Assembly: GCF_004327985.1 (NCBI RefSeq)
Contig: NZ_SJDL01000025.1
Coordinates: forward strand, 18,178-82,177
Length of the DNA stretch: 64,000 nt
Direction: 5' to 3'
Origin: Marinobacter halodurans
Lineage (GTDB): Bacteria > Pseudomonadota > Gammaproteobacteria > Pseudomonadales > Oleiphilaceae
Shown: positions 25,475 through 34,757 of the stretch, piece by piece
Numbering within the stretch: the stretch's first letter is position 1
How the letters are laid out: the number at the start of each line of letters is the position of its first letter
Program-made: the position numbers and the translations under genes
The notes under the pieces: model-generated
Told to the model about the DNA's origin: nothing
Databases searched by the model: none
Seen by the model: only the letters and a program-made list of their open reading frames with translations

Positions 25475-27583
25475 ATGAAATCCATCGCCAGCATCAGCCT
25501 CGGATCGTCCGAAGACGACTACACCCTCGAGACCCACTTTCTCGGCGAGCCTGTCAAAGTGATGCGCCTCGGAGCCAACGGGGATCTGGAGAATGCCGGG
25601 CGGTTGCTGGAAAGCGTTCGGTTCCAGGTGGATGCCATCGGCCTCAGTTTTCCGGACACCGCCAGCGGCACGCTTCCCGCCAGCAAAGCAGCCAAGGTCG
25701 CCTACCTGAAACAACGGGCGCCGGATGCCTGCATTGGCACCGGAGAAGGCCTGCGGGGCCTGTTGCAGGAATGGGCGGTTCGTCACGTACAGACCACGCT
25801 GGGGCACTTCTTCGATAACGCCCGGGTGCTCATCCTGGATGGCCGCAGTCATTACCCCATCGCCCGGGCGCTTAAAGAACACACCGACAACCTGGCCTTC
25901 GCCAACCCGTCCCTGGATTTTGGGATTCCCCGCCTGCTGACATCGCTCGACCAGATGGACACCTATTCCACAATGGCCGACAAGCTTCTCGAACGCCCCG
26001 CTACCCGGTGGCTGCGCCGCACGATCTCGCACAATCCGATCTGGAAACTCGGTAAACCGCTGTCTGACGGTGCCATACGTCATGCGGTGGCGGAATCCCA
26101 CATCATCGTTGTCAGCCCGGATCAACTCCCTTTGCTGGGAAAAACGGATCTGGACGGCAAAACCCTCATGACATCCCGGGTCACCGGGGACACGCTGGCC
26201 TGGATGAAAGCGCACAAGGTCGCCATGGTGGTGGACGACAGCCCCTGGCTGGCTGGCCACCCGGTCGGTGTGAACGTCCTGGAGGCACTGATCTGCGCGA
26301 CACACTCCCGCACCCCGGAACAGCTGAGCGCCGACGACTTTCTCCAGGCCATCCACGCCACGGGCATCGAACCACGGATCCTGTACCCGGACGGCTATCG
26401 ACGGGTGAACCGGTTCGCCTTCGTGATCCACCCGCTGTCCCAGCAATACCTCACCAGGGCGCATCCGCTGGACTGGATCTCGGAAGTCTCCCCCAAGCCA
26501 ATCATGAATCTGGTGGAGAAGGCCGTGGCTTATACCCCACCCTTCGTCTATTCCAAAGTGTCCGGCATTCACTCGCCCACCGGGGACGAAGCCGAGGGCT
26601 GGCTGATCACCGTGGGCGGTACACCGCATGAAATCATGGCCCACCGACCGGAGTTCACCTACGAACGCCTGCTGGCCGCCGCCAGGCTGGCGAAAAAACT
26701 CGGGGCACAAATCATGGGGCTGGGCGCGTTCACCAAGGTAGTGGGCGATGCCGGCGTCACCGTGGCCCGACAGGCCCCCTTACCCATCACCACCGGCAAC
26801 AGCTATAGCGCCTCCGGCGCCCTTTGGGCCGCGCACGAAGCGGCCCGCCGCATCGGCCGGGTGCGTGTCGGCGAGAGCGGCAAGCTCGCCGGCAATGCCA
26901 TGGTGGTCGGGGCCACCGGGGCCATCGGCTCGGTATGCGCCCGGTTACTGGCGAAAGCCGTGGAGACCATCTATCTCGCCTCGCCGGAGCCGGCCAAGCT
27001 GCTGGCCCTCAAGGAAAGCATCGAACAGGAAACCCCGGGCGCCCGGGTACATGTGGCCGCGACAGCGGACAAGGACGTGGCGGACATGGACATGATCGTC
27101 ACTGCCACTTCCGGCGCCGGCAAGCGTATTCTCGACATCATGAAGGTGAAGCCGGGTTGCGTGATCACGGATGTGGCGCGTCCGCTGGACATCTCTGCCG
27201 AAGACGTGGCCAGGCGACCGGATGTCCTCGTCATCGAATCCGGCGAGATCGAACTGCCCGGCAACGTCCAGATGAAAGACATTGGCCTGCCTCCCGGCAT
27301 CGTCTACGCCTGCCTCGCCGAAACCATCGTGCTCGCGCTGGAAGGCCGCTTCGAGAATTACACACTGGGGCGGCACATCGAGTGGGGGAAGGTGCAGGAA
27401 ATCTACAAGCTGGGGCTGAAACACGGCATGAAGCTGGCGGCGATTTCCGGCGTGAACGGTGCGTTTACGGATGAGGACTTTGAACGCGTGCGACAGCTTT
27501 CCGTCCCGGAACAGTTGCTGGATGATCCAGCAACACAGTCGCACGACGTATCTGCCGAGGTCCCCTGCAATCGAAAGCCTTGA
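25475..27583 (+). CDS. Two-domain protein with C-terminal long-chain acyl-ACP reductase-like domain
   Basis: A 702-residue protein from ATG 25475, with GAGG six bases upstream (the alternative TTG at 25463 is less likely). The C-terminal 340 residues align by eye with cyanobacterial acyl-ACP reductase AAR: LGAFTKVV, TTGNSYSA (AAR TTGNTHTA), a Rossmann VVGATGAIGS at about residue 479, and YACLAETIVLALEG (AAR FACFAEAMLLEFEG), with the catalytic Cys equivalent at about 613. It ends in a GLKHGM motif. The N-terminal 340 residues are not part of AAR and were not recognised. It may reduce a fatty acyl thioester to an aldehyde, but the substrate is inferred. Confidence 0.7.
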   Translation: MKSIASISLGSSEDDYTLETHFLGEPVKVMRLGANGDLENAGRLLESVRFQVDAIGLSFPDTASGTLPASKAAKVAYLKQRAPDACIGTGEGLRGLLQEWAVRHVQTTLGHFFDNARVLILDGRSHYPIARALKEHTDNLAFANPSLDFGIPRLLTSLDQMDTYSTMADKLLERPATRWLRRTISHNPIWKLGKPLSDGAIRHAVAESHIIVVSPDQLPLLGKTDLDGKTLMTSRVTGDTLAWMKAHKVAMVVDDSPWLAGHPVGVNVLEALICATHSRTPEQLSADDFLQAIHATGIEPRILYPDGYRRVNRFAFVIHPLSQQYLTRAHPLDWISEVSPKPIMNLVEKAVAYTPPFVYSKVSGIHSPTGDEAEGWLITVGGTPHEIMAHRPEFTYERLLAAARLAKKLGAQIMGLGAFTKVVGDAGVTVARQAPLPITTGNSYSASGALWAAHEAARRIGRVRVGESGKLAGNAMVVGATGAIGSVCARLLAKAVETIYLASPEPAKLLALKESIEQETPGARVHVAATADKDVADMDMIVTATSGAGKRILDIMKVKPGCVITDVARPLDISAEDVARRPDVLVIESGEIELPGNVQMKDIGLPPGIVYACLAETIVLALEGRFENYTLGRHIEWGKVQEIYKLGLKHGMKLAAISGVNGAFTDEDFERVRQLSVPEQLLDDPATQSHDVSAEVPCNRKP

Positions 27584-27610
27584 GCGCTACTGCGGCCGTC
27601 ATTCGACTTT

Positions 27611-28477
27611 CTACGCAATGGCAGACTTAATCCACTCGATAAACCGGATGGCCGCCAAACCTTTATTATCGGCCCCTTCGTTTAAATAAAACCCAAGTCT
27701 TGAATCGACAGGTAAGAAACGGGACTCGACCAGGAGACCATCGCGCACCAAATGATCGCACAACGTTTTCGAAGCGAACACCAGTCCCCTACCGGCAATC
27801 GCCTGTTGAACCCCAAAAAGCTCCTGGTCGAATTCGGATTCCTTAATGAGCTCGTCGCTCAGGGCGTTCGTTTCCCTGAATGCTTCTATCGGCACCCTGG
27901 GTAAACCGGGGTTCTTCCACTTACTGACAAATACCGCCAATCCTTTTGAAACGTCAACGTTCGACTCAATATAAGCCGGTGAACCGTATAAGTTATATTG
28001 CTCCCGAGTGAGAACCAGGTCCGGATCTATATTGGTGATATCGCCAAACCGGATACTGAGTTCATTGATTCTTTCCCGGGATCGGATCTCTGCCACTTCT
28101 CCGGAAACAATTTCCAATTCCGTTGAGCGAACGTTTTCATGAAACACTTCCAAACGGGGAAGAAGCCACAATGAAGCAAAGGACGACGTGGTCCTGATCG
28201 TCAGGACACTCCGATCCTGTCTGATCCTTGCAACAACCTCGCTCAATTCACGCATGGCCCTGCTTGCCACGCCATACAGTTCCTGCCCATCCGGCGTGAG
28301 GGTGACGCCGGAAACCTCACGATGAAAAAGATCCACCCCCAACCACTCTTCAAGCTTGCGGATCTGGTGGGAAACTGCCGTCGGGCCGACATTCAGTTCC
28401 TCCGCAGCGACCTTGAAACTCTGCCGTCTTGCCGAGGCCTCAAAAAACCGAACGGCGTTCAAGGAAGGTAGCTTCAT
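27611..28477 (-). CDS. LysR-family regulator (GcvA-like)
   Basis: A 288-residue regulator. MKLPSLNAVRFFEASARRQS begins a classic GcvA-type LysR protein, with the helix-turn-helix FKVAAEELNVGPTAVSHQI. The effector domain contains SFASLWLLPRL, typical of the GcvA subgroup. It is divergent from the azoreductase gene (108 bp between starts), so it most likely controls it. Less GC-rich than its left neighbours. Confidence 0.88.
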   Translation of the reverse strand: MKLPSLNAVRFFEASARRQSFKVAAEELNVGPTAVSHQIRKLEEWLGVDLFHREVSGVTLTPDGQELYGVASRAMRELSEVVARIRQDRSVLTIRTTSSFASLWLLPRLEVFHENVRSTELEIVSGEVAEIRSRERINELSIRFGDITNIDPDLVLTREQYNLYGSPAYIESNVDVSKGLAVFVSKWKNPGLPRVPIEAFRETNALSDELIKESEFDQELFGVQQAIAGRGLVFASKTLCDHLVRDGLLVESRFLPVDSRLGFYLNEGADNKGLAAIRFIEWIKSAIA

Positions 28478-28584
28478 AAGCGATGATTTTTTCTCACCTT
28501 GAGTTTCAGGATTCTGGTTTGTTCGGTGCGCGCAAGCGACTTGATAATAAAAAAGAAATCAAGGCAACGCCAGGAGATGACTTA

Positions 28585-29241
28585 ATGAATATATTGAGAA
28601 TTGATGCCAGCGCTCGCGCAGCGGATCAGGCGAATGAATCATACCGTTCCATTTCACGGTTAATGGCTGATCATTTCTTTGGAAAACTGGATGCAAAAGG
28701 AATTGAGTACACACTTATCCATAGAGACGTTGGAAAACATCCCCCTTCCATGCTCAGCGAGTTCTGGATCGAGTCATGCTTTACAAAAGAAGATAAACGT
28801 GGCTATTCCCATAAACAGGCACTTCTGGAATCCGATCTTCTTATCGACGAAGTGGACAAAGCCAATCTCATCGTACTCTCGACCCCAATGTATAACTACG
28901 GTATGCCGGCAACACTCAAGGCCTGGTTCGACCAGGTCATTCGAGTAAACAAGACCTTTGATTTCGACCCTGCTCGCGGTGAGTCACCACTCAGCCCCCT
29001 GCTGGGCGGAAAGTCCCTGATCATTCTCTGGTCCTGCGGCGAATACGGATTCAGGGAAGGTGAGAATAAAGCCCATATGAACCATCTCACACCCCATATA
29101 CGGACCGCATCAAAGTATCTGGGAGTTGAGGAAATCTTCGAGATCCAGGTGGAAGGTCAGGAGTTTGGTGACGAGAGGCACCGGCAGTCCAGGTCTGAAG
29201 CCATCGAGAAAATTGAGAGCCTGATTCCGCTCCTTTTCTGA
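28585..29241 (+). CDS. FMN-dependent NADH-azoreductase (AzoR-like)
   Basis: A 218-residue flavodoxin-fold quinone/azo reductase. The start at 28585 is preceded by AGGAGA seven bases upstream. It begins MNILRIDASAR, the family's FMN-phosphate loop (IxxSxR), and has STPMYNYGMPATLKAWFDQV, the flavin-ring-binding segment. It carries out two-electron reduction of quinones or azo compounds with NAD(P)H in the cytoplasm. Probably induced through the divergent LysR protein. Confidence 0.88.
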   Translation: MNILRIDASARAADQANESYRSISRLMADHFFGKLDAKGIEYTLIHRDVGKHPPSMLSEFWIESCFTKEDKRGYSHKQALLESDLLIDEVDKANLIVLSTPMYNYGMPATLKAWFDQVIRVNKTFDFDPARGESPLSPLLGGKSLIILWSCGEYGFREGENKAHMNHLTPHIRTASKYLGVEEIFEIQVEGQEFGDERHRQSRSEAIEKIESLIPLLF

Positions 29242-29300
29242 CCCGACATATCGACTTGCCGGTACCATCCAGGGCCCGGCAAGCCCGAACACGCGGAGGT

Positions 29301-30215
29301 TCAGTCCAGTCCAACGGGAACGTCCTGTAGTGCTTGACCGATCGTCTCCCGCACCCACCTCTGGGCCGGGTGAGCATGATTACGCTCGTTCCACACCATC
29401 CCCACGGAAAATCCGGCCGACTCAATCGGTGAGGCAACGACCTTGAGATCCCTGCGATCCCTGACCAACCGCTGCGGCACCAGCGCTACGAGGTCCGACT
29501 GGGTCACGATCCCGGGAATCAGCAGGAAGGATGCTGCCGAAAGCACGACGTTGCGCGAGTACCCCAGCACTTTCAGGGCCTGATCAACGGGCGTTGAAAA
29601 ATGGCCCCCACTGAGCGAGACGATGACATGCTCCAACTGGACGTAGTCGCCAATGGTCATGCCATCGAAAAGACGCGGGTGATCCGGGCGCCCCACCAAC
29701 ACATAGGTCTCGTTATACAGGTGTCGGTGCCTCAACGTGGGAGGGGCTTCTTCCGGAGTCATAAACGCCAGATCCACCTCGCCGCGGACCATCTGGGCCT
29801 CCAACCGGGCCGGTTCCAGATGGCGCAGTCCGATCCTTATCCCCGGCGCCTGACGCCTCAACGTGTTGATGACCGGCAAACCGACAGCCGCCTGGACATA
29901 GTCGGTACAGGCCAGCGTTATCGTCAGGCTGGTCTGTCCAGGATCGAAATGCTGATGGGTCGTCAGCGTGTCCCTCACCTGATCCAGCGCAAGGCGCAAC
30001 GGAGACCGCAATTCCAGGGCTTTGGCGGTCGGGATCATGCCGCGATGGGCGGGAATCAGTAAAGGATCGTCGAACAGGTCCCGCAAGCGACTCAATTGGG
30101 CGCTGACCGCGGGCTGGCTCATGTGCAGGCGTGCCGCTGCCCGGGTGACATTCTGCTCGTCGAGCAAGGCCTCCAGTGTCGCCAGCAAATTGAGATCCAG
30201 CCTCTTGGTATCCAT
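29301..30215 (-). CDS. LysR-family regulator (NodD/SyrM-like group)
   Basis: A 304-residue LysR regulator. MDTKRLDLNLLATLEALLDE and NVTRAAARLHMSQPAVSAQL form the DNA-binding domain, and LACTDYVQAAVGLPV starts the effector domain. It is divergent from the NQO1-like reductase, its likely target. A 69-bp degraded copy of part of this gene lies beyond that reductase (31220-31288). Confidence 0.88.
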   Translation of the reverse strand: MDTKRLDLNLLATLEALLDEQNVTRAAARLHMSQPAVSAQLSRLRDLFDDPLLIPAHRGMIPTAKALELRSPLRLALDQVRDTLTTHQHFDPGQTSLTITLACTDYVQAAVGLPVINTLRRQAPGIRIGLRHLEPARLEAQMVRGEVDLAFMTPEEAPPTLRHRHLYNETYVLVGRPDHPRLFDGMTIGDYVQLEHVIVSLSGGHFSTPVDQALKVLGYSRNVVLSAASFLLIPGIVTQSDLVALVPQRLVRDRRDLKVVASPIESAGFSVGMVWNERNHAHPAQRWVRETIGQALQDVPVGLD

Positions 30216-30333
30216 AATTCATATAGCTGCACAAAAAACCAATGATTTCATCAATAGCTCATTCTATTGCACGCTGACTCCGGCATCTATAGAAACCGGC
30301 TTCCCCGGCAAATCCTCGATAAGGAGCAGAGCA

Positions 30334-31140
30334 ATGAACAAGACTGCCCTGGTTGTCTACGCCCATCCAGAACCCACCTCCCTGACCCGCCGTTTCGTGA
30401 TGGAAACGGTTGGAACGCTCGAGCAGTTGGGTCACACCGTCATGCAATCCGACCTCTATGGCATGAACTGGAAAGCCACCTTTGACGAGGCGGACTTTCC
30501 CTGCCGCATCAACAAGGATCGGCTCGCCTTCATCCAGGAGTCCGGGCACGCCTACGCGACCCGACAGCAGACACAGGACGTCGCGGAAGAACAGAGAAAA
30601 CTGCTGGCCGCCGACGCGGTCATCTTTCACTTTCCGCTTTGGTGGTTTGGCATGCCGGCGATCCTGAAAGGCTGGATTGACCGGGTTTACGCCTACGGCT
30701 TTGCCTATGGCTACAAAGGGGAAGGCAACCGCTACCGCTATGGCGACGGCATTCTCAAGGGCAAACGGGCCCTGCTCTCCGTCATGGTGGGCGGCCCTGC
30801 CAAGGACTATTCGCCCCGGGGCATCAACGGCCCCCTGGAAGAGCTGCTCTTCCCCATCACACACGGCGCCCTCTTCTTCCCGGGCATGGATGTGTTATCG
30901 ACCCACGCCGTCTATGGCACGGGCAAACTGGAACCATCGGTTGCGGAAGCGGAAATAAGCGCCTGGCGTTCACGTCTCGAACATCTCTTCGACGAGGCTC
31001 CCATCCCGTTCCGGCACCAAAATGGCGGTGACTATGAGGGGCACGTACTTGCGGGGCACATCTCTTCAGGGAGAACGGGTCTGGCGATCCATGTCGACGA
31101 GGGGCGCGCTGATCAAGGCATTGATCAATGCCAGACCTGA
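30334..31140 (+). CDS. NQO1-like NAD(P)H quinone oxidoreductase (flavodoxin fold)
   Basis: A 268-residue reductase from ATG 30334 with AAGGAG upstream. VVYAHPEPTSLTRRF is the FAD/FMN phosphate-binding segment of the NQO1/MdaB group. IFHFPLWWFGMPAILKGWID and VGGPAKDYSPRGINGPLEEL are matching family blocks. The last 40 residues are less conserved-looking. Probably detoxifies quinones, controlled by the divergent LysR protein. Confidence 0.88.
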   Translation: MNKTALVVYAHPEPTSLTRRFVMETVGTLEQLGHTVMQSDLYGMNWKATFDEADFPCRINKDRLAFIQESGHAYATRQQTQDVAEEQRKLLAADAVIFHFPLWWFGMPAILKGWIDRVYAYGFAYGYKGEGNRYRYGDGILKGKRALLSVMVGGPAKDYSPRGINGPLEELLFPITHGALFFPGMDVLSTHAVYGTGKLEPSVAEAEISAWRSRLEHLFDEAPIPFRHQNGGDYEGHVLAGHISSGRTGLAIHVDEGRADQGIDQCQT

Positions 31141-31219
31141 CATCTGTCAGCAACGGTGCTAAAAGCCCGTAAATTGTCGGAATAGATTGTCCTCCCGACC
31201 CCGCATGGCCTTTTCTTGA

Positions 31220-31288
31220 AGGTGCCGGTGCCGCAATGAAGTAGGAGCTTCTTCCGGGGTCCTAAGCGCCAGATCCACTTCACCGCAC
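31220..31288 (-). pseudogene. Remnant of a second copy of the LysR gene
   Basis: The 69 bases at 31220-31288 match 29719-29787, inside the LysR gene, at roughly 78 percent and in the same orientation. The core CTTCTTCCGG..TC is shared and nothing is open around it. It suggests that a second regulator-reductase unit once stood here and decayed. Confidence 0.6.
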
Positions 31289-31320
31289 GCCCATTAACGG
31301 ATCTGAGGCACGAAACGGCG

Positions 31321-31397
31321 AAACCGGGAGAGAACCATTTCCTACAGATCCACAGCCGATCAAATAAATCAGTCAGTTAAATAAACCTGCCCGGCTT
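31321..31397. repeat. REPIN-like palindromic element, copy 1
   Basis: The left end AAACCGGGAGAGAACCATTT and the right end ATAAACCTGCCCGGCTTT are imperfect inverted copies of an AAACCGGGACAGA-type motif. Two more elements of the same layout occur at 42580 and 45048. Non-coding. Confidence 0.5.
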
Positions 31398-31587
31398 TCT
31401 TTGTGATTATACCTTTCAGAGAGACCGCCAATAAGTGAGCAAATACCCCAAAAGGGCACTGGCATTATCGACCTGTTCCATATAACTTGAAGATAACGGC
31501 CATTCATTGACGATATTGTATGGTAGTCGTTGGTAGAAAAAAGCATAGAGAACGCTCATATCCAACGATTTTGAGATAAAAATTGAG

Positions 31588-33399
31588 ATGAAACGCAAAA
31601 CGGTTCTATTAGTCGATGACAATCCCGGTAACCTCAAGCTGCTGGTTGATTCCCTTGAAGGGGAAAATCTAAACGTTGCCGTCGCCCAGCAGGGAGAGGA
31701 AGCGCTGCAACGCCTTCAACGTACTCATCTAAAAAAACCAGACCTTATACTCCTGGATGTCATGATGCCCGGCATCGGTGGCTACGAAACATGTCGAAGA
31801 ATAAAATCGGAGCCAGATCTTGCTGATATTCCCATCATATTTCTAAGCGCCCTGACAGATACTGATGAAAAGATCGCCGGATTCGCTATGGGAGCAGTAG
31901 ATTACATAACAAAACCCATAAACTGTGCTGAATTAATAGCCCGGGTCAATACGCATCTCGAACTATCCGATTTACGTAAAAGACTCGATCAGCGAATTAA
32001 AATGCGAACGCAGGAACTGGTGGATGCCAACAATTCACTACGCCATGAAATAGAAGAACGACTGCGAGCAGAGAAGCAAATCAGGTATATCGCTACGCAT
32101 GACCTATTAACAGATTTACCCAATCGTGTATTGTTTGAGGATCGTCTTAACCAGTTATTTGTCCAAGCAAAACGGCGAAATGAAAAAGTCGTCCTAATGT
32201 TTCTTGACCTTGATCAATTCAAGATTATAAATGACTCCTTGGGACATCAAATAGGAGACAAGCTAATACTTGAAGTCTCCAAGAGACTAAAAGGCGCTAT
32301 ACGGGCCGAAGACTCCATCGCACGGTTTGGCGGTGATGAGTTTGCGCTTTGCTTCCCGACCCGAGACTGCCAGCAAGAAATCGAGCTCATCGTCAAAAAC
32401 ATTACTGACTCATTCAGGAAGCCATTTATAATAAATGATCTCACCATTCACGCGAGTGCAAGTATTGGAATCGCCATCTATCCAGACGACGGAACCGATG
32501 CAGATACTCTCATGCGTAATGCGGATACGGCAATGCACCATGCCAAGCAATCTGGCAGAGCGGAGGCAAGGCAGTATACCGCCGAACTGAACAGGCATTT
32601 GCAGGACCACCTTAATTTATCGAATCTGTTGAGAGACGCCATCGAAAATCACGAACTGTTTTTAGAGTATCAGCCGCAGGTTGATCTCAACACAGGAAAA
32701 ATCATAGGTGCAGAAGCCCTTATGCGATGGTCTCAAGGTGATGGTAGATTGGTTTCACCAGCAGAATTCATTCCTGTTGCAGAAGCGACGGGCTTGATTA
32801 AGGATCTTGGCGAGCTGGGGCTGCGTCTAAGTTGCCGGGAACTAAAGCGATGGATTGAGTCCGGGTATGATGATCTAAGCATGTCAGTTAATATCTCGGT
32901 CCCGCAACTGCACGCAACGGGCTTTGTAGAAACCATCGAGCATCTTGTCAACGAATTTAGAATACCGCCATCGCTCCTTAAACTGGAGATCACAGAAAGC
33001 CTGCTGATGGAGCATAGCGAAGCAATTCTGAATATATTAAAGCGCTTGAGTGATTTTGGAATCCAACTTTCCGTGGACGATTTCGGAACGGGTTATTCGA
33101 GCCTTGCCTATTTACAGGATTTCCCGGTCAACGACCTTAAGATCGACATTACTTTCATCAGGAATATTGGCACAGAGCATGGAAATGCGATTCCTTCAGC
33201 CATTATTGCCATGGCACACAGTCTCCACCTGAAAGTGGTGGCTGAGGGGATTGAGCATAATCGCCAGAGAGAGTTCCTGAGGTCACGGGGATGCGATTAT
33301 GCGCAAGGCTTCCTTTATAGCCGACCGGTATCGGGAGAGGAGTTCCTGGAAAAATGCAGTGAAGTGAACAGAGGTATCACGAGCGTCTCGCTTGGTTAA
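31588..33399 (+). CDS. Response regulator with GGDEF and EAL domains (c-di-GMP metabolism)
   Basis: A 603-residue cytoplasmic protein. The REC domain (1-125) has VDDN, the acceptor Asp in LILLDVMMPG and Lys in DYITKP. A coiled linker precedes the GGDEF domain (intact RFGGDEFAL near 248). The EAL domain follows (intact GAEALMRW near 375, VDDFGTGYSS near 495, AEGIE near 550). Both catalytic signatures look complete, so it may make or break c-di-GMP on phosphorylation. It precedes the binding-protein/histidine-kinase cluster in the same direction and is a likely target of that kinase. The 447 bp upstream hold only a LysR remnant, a REPIN-like element and an AT-rich leader. Confidence 0.92.
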   Translation: MKRKTVLLVDDNPGNLKLLVDSLEGENLNVAVAQQGEEALQRLQRTHLKKPDLILLDVMMPGIGGYETCRRIKSEPDLADIPIIFLSALTDTDEKIAGFAMGAVDYITKPINCAELIARVNTHLELSDLRKRLDQRIKMRTQELVDANNSLRHEIEERLRAEKQIRYIATHDLLTDLPNRVLFEDRLNQLFVQAKRRNEKVVLMFLDLDQFKIINDSLGHQIGDKLILEVSKRLKGAIRAEDSIARFGGDEFALCFPTRDCQQEIELIVKNITDSFRKPFIINDLTIHASASIGIAIYPDDGTDADTLMRNADTAMHHAKQSGRAEARQYTAELNRHLQDHLNLSNLLRDAIENHELFLEYQPQVDLNTGKIIGAEALMRWSQGDGRLVSPAEFIPVAEATGLIKDLGELGLRLSCRELKRWIESGYDDLSMSVNISVPQLHATGFVETIEHLVNEFRIPPSLLKLEITESLLMEHSEAILNILKRLSDFGIQLSVDDFGTGYSSLAYLQDFPVNDLKIDITFIRNIGTEHGNAIPSAIIAMAHSLHLKVVAEGIEHNRQREFLRSRGCDYAQGFLYSRPVSGEEFLEKCSEVNRGITSVSLG

Positions 33400-33432
33400 T
33401 TCGCGGATCCATTGGCGAATTAACCAAGCGAG
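33387..33432. terminator. Perfect 18-bp inverted repeat over the stop codon
   Basis: Bases 33387-33404 (CTCGCTTGGTTAATTCGC) pair perfectly with 33415-33432 around a 10-base loop. The TAA stop of the GGDEF-EAL gene lies inside the left arm. Probably a terminator or mRNA-stabilising hairpin; there is no downstream T-run. Confidence 0.6.
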
Positions 33433-33788
33433 ATAACAGCATCAGGAGGCCTGGATACGAAAACCTGGAATATTTTCTATAGTTATGCCATTTAGCCCCG
33501 GCTAGCCATCCAGGCCGAGAAGGAAGGCTTTATGAATGCCTGCTCATTTTCACCCAACACTTCGGAACGAGCCGCTGTCGTTCCATTCCACATGGCTCTC
33601 TTCATGGCCGTGTTTTGCAGTCCAAATACCCGCATCCCAATACCGACGCTCCCGCTGTCACTGATCATTCAAGGGTTACCTCCAACGGGTCATCCTTCAA
33701 CCCGCTCAATCCGAGCGCACCGGTCTAACCCGAAGCGCGCCCTCTCTATTAACAAGTGGGAAATGAATCATCAGATAAGGGCACAGCC
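33433..33788. other. Non-coding leader before the binding-protein genes
   Basis: No supported gene. A plus-strand frame from 33532 has a good ribosome site (AAGGAAGG), but its product is Ser/Pro-rich and runs into the next gene out of frame, so it is probably chance. An AT-rich stretch near 33470-33490 could hold the promoter. Confidence 0.35.
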
Positions 33789-34748
33789 ATGGCCAGAAAA
33801 ACAATTCTTTTAGTCGTTGCTCTTCTCGCCGCCCTGGTTTCCATTCCGGCAAGCGCCGATGCAGCCTATACTGGGAAGAAGATCCTTTACGTAGGCTCCT
33901 ACCACGCCGGTTACCCCTGGAGTGACGGCATTGTAAAAGGTATAGAGAGTGTCCTTAAAGACACCGGGGTCGAGCTGAAACGGGTTGAGATGGACACGAA
34001 GCGGAATACCTCCGAAGCGTTCAAGAAGTCCGCTGCCCTGAACGTTAAGGCCGAAATAGAGAACTTCAAGCCGGATGTCGTGATCGCCTGCGACGACAAT
34101 GCCGCCAAGTATCTGATCATGCCCTATTATAAGAATGCCGATCTTCCCTTCATCTTCTGTGGCCTTAACTGGAACACATCGGTATATGGCTTTCCCTACG
34201 ACAACGTAACGGGCATGGTTGAGGTCTCAATGATGCCTCAAGTCATAAAACAGCTGAGAAAGTATGCACGCGGAAACAGGATAGGATTTATTGGCGATGA
34301 CACGCTAACCAGCCGAAAGAACATTCAATACCATGCCGATATATTGAATATAAAGTATGACCAAATATACCTGGCGAAAAGTTTCTCTGAATGGAAAACC
34401 ATGTACATGGAACTCCAAAGCCAGGTGGACATGGCCATAATCATAAATAATGCTGGCATATCCGATTGGGACGACGAAAAGGCCGTTGAGTTTGTAAGGC
34501 ACAACACGAGCATTCCAACCGGTACAAACAACACCTGGATGATGGCATTCTCACTTCTTGGCATTATAAAAATGCCGGAGGAGCAGGGGCAGTGGTCGGC
34601 CCAGGCAGCTCTTAAAATCCTTGATGGTACGCCACCAAGTAAAATCCCCATCACTCATAACAAACAGGGAAAGCTGTATTTCAATATGAAACTGGGTAAC
34701 ATTTTCGGCATAGATACCGCTCCGGCTGGATCTATTGTCATAGAGTAG
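33789..34748 (+). CDS. ABC-type periplasmic binding protein (ABC_sub_bind family), first of a tandem pair
   Basis: A 319-residue secreted protein. The start at 33789 is chosen for its signal peptide (MARKTILLVVALLAALVSIP, cleavage near ASADA). The mature part begins YTGKKILYVGSYHAGYPWSD and contains FKPDVVIACDDNAAKYLI and GMVEVSMMP, matching the ABC_sub_bind family (YtlA/TrpX type). Closely similar to the next gene, so they are tandem duplicates. No permease or ATPase gene is near. Likely a ligand sensor for the downstream kinase. Confidence 0.85.
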   Translation: MARKTILLVVALLAALVSIPASADAAYTGKKILYVGSYHAGYPWSDGIVKGIESVLKDTGVELKRVEMDTKRNTSEAFKKSAALNVKAEIENFKPDVVIACDDNAAKYLIMPYYKNADLPFIFCGLNWNTSVYGFPYDNVTGMVEVSMMPQVIKQLRKYARGNRIGFIGDDTLTSRKNIQYHADILNIKYDQIYLAKSFSEWKTMYMELQSQVDMAIIINNAGISDWDDEKAVEFVRHNTSIPTGTNNTWMMAFSLLGIIKMPEEQGQWSAQAALKILDGTPPSKIPITHNKQGKLYFNMKLGNIFGIDTAPAGSIVIE

Positions 34749-34757
34749 GAACAGGTC

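Noticed and set aside
33532..33813. 93-codon frame with a good ribosome site before the first binding-protein gene
   Set aside because: Product is Ser/Pro-rich, overlaps the true gene out of frame, and has no sign of selection.
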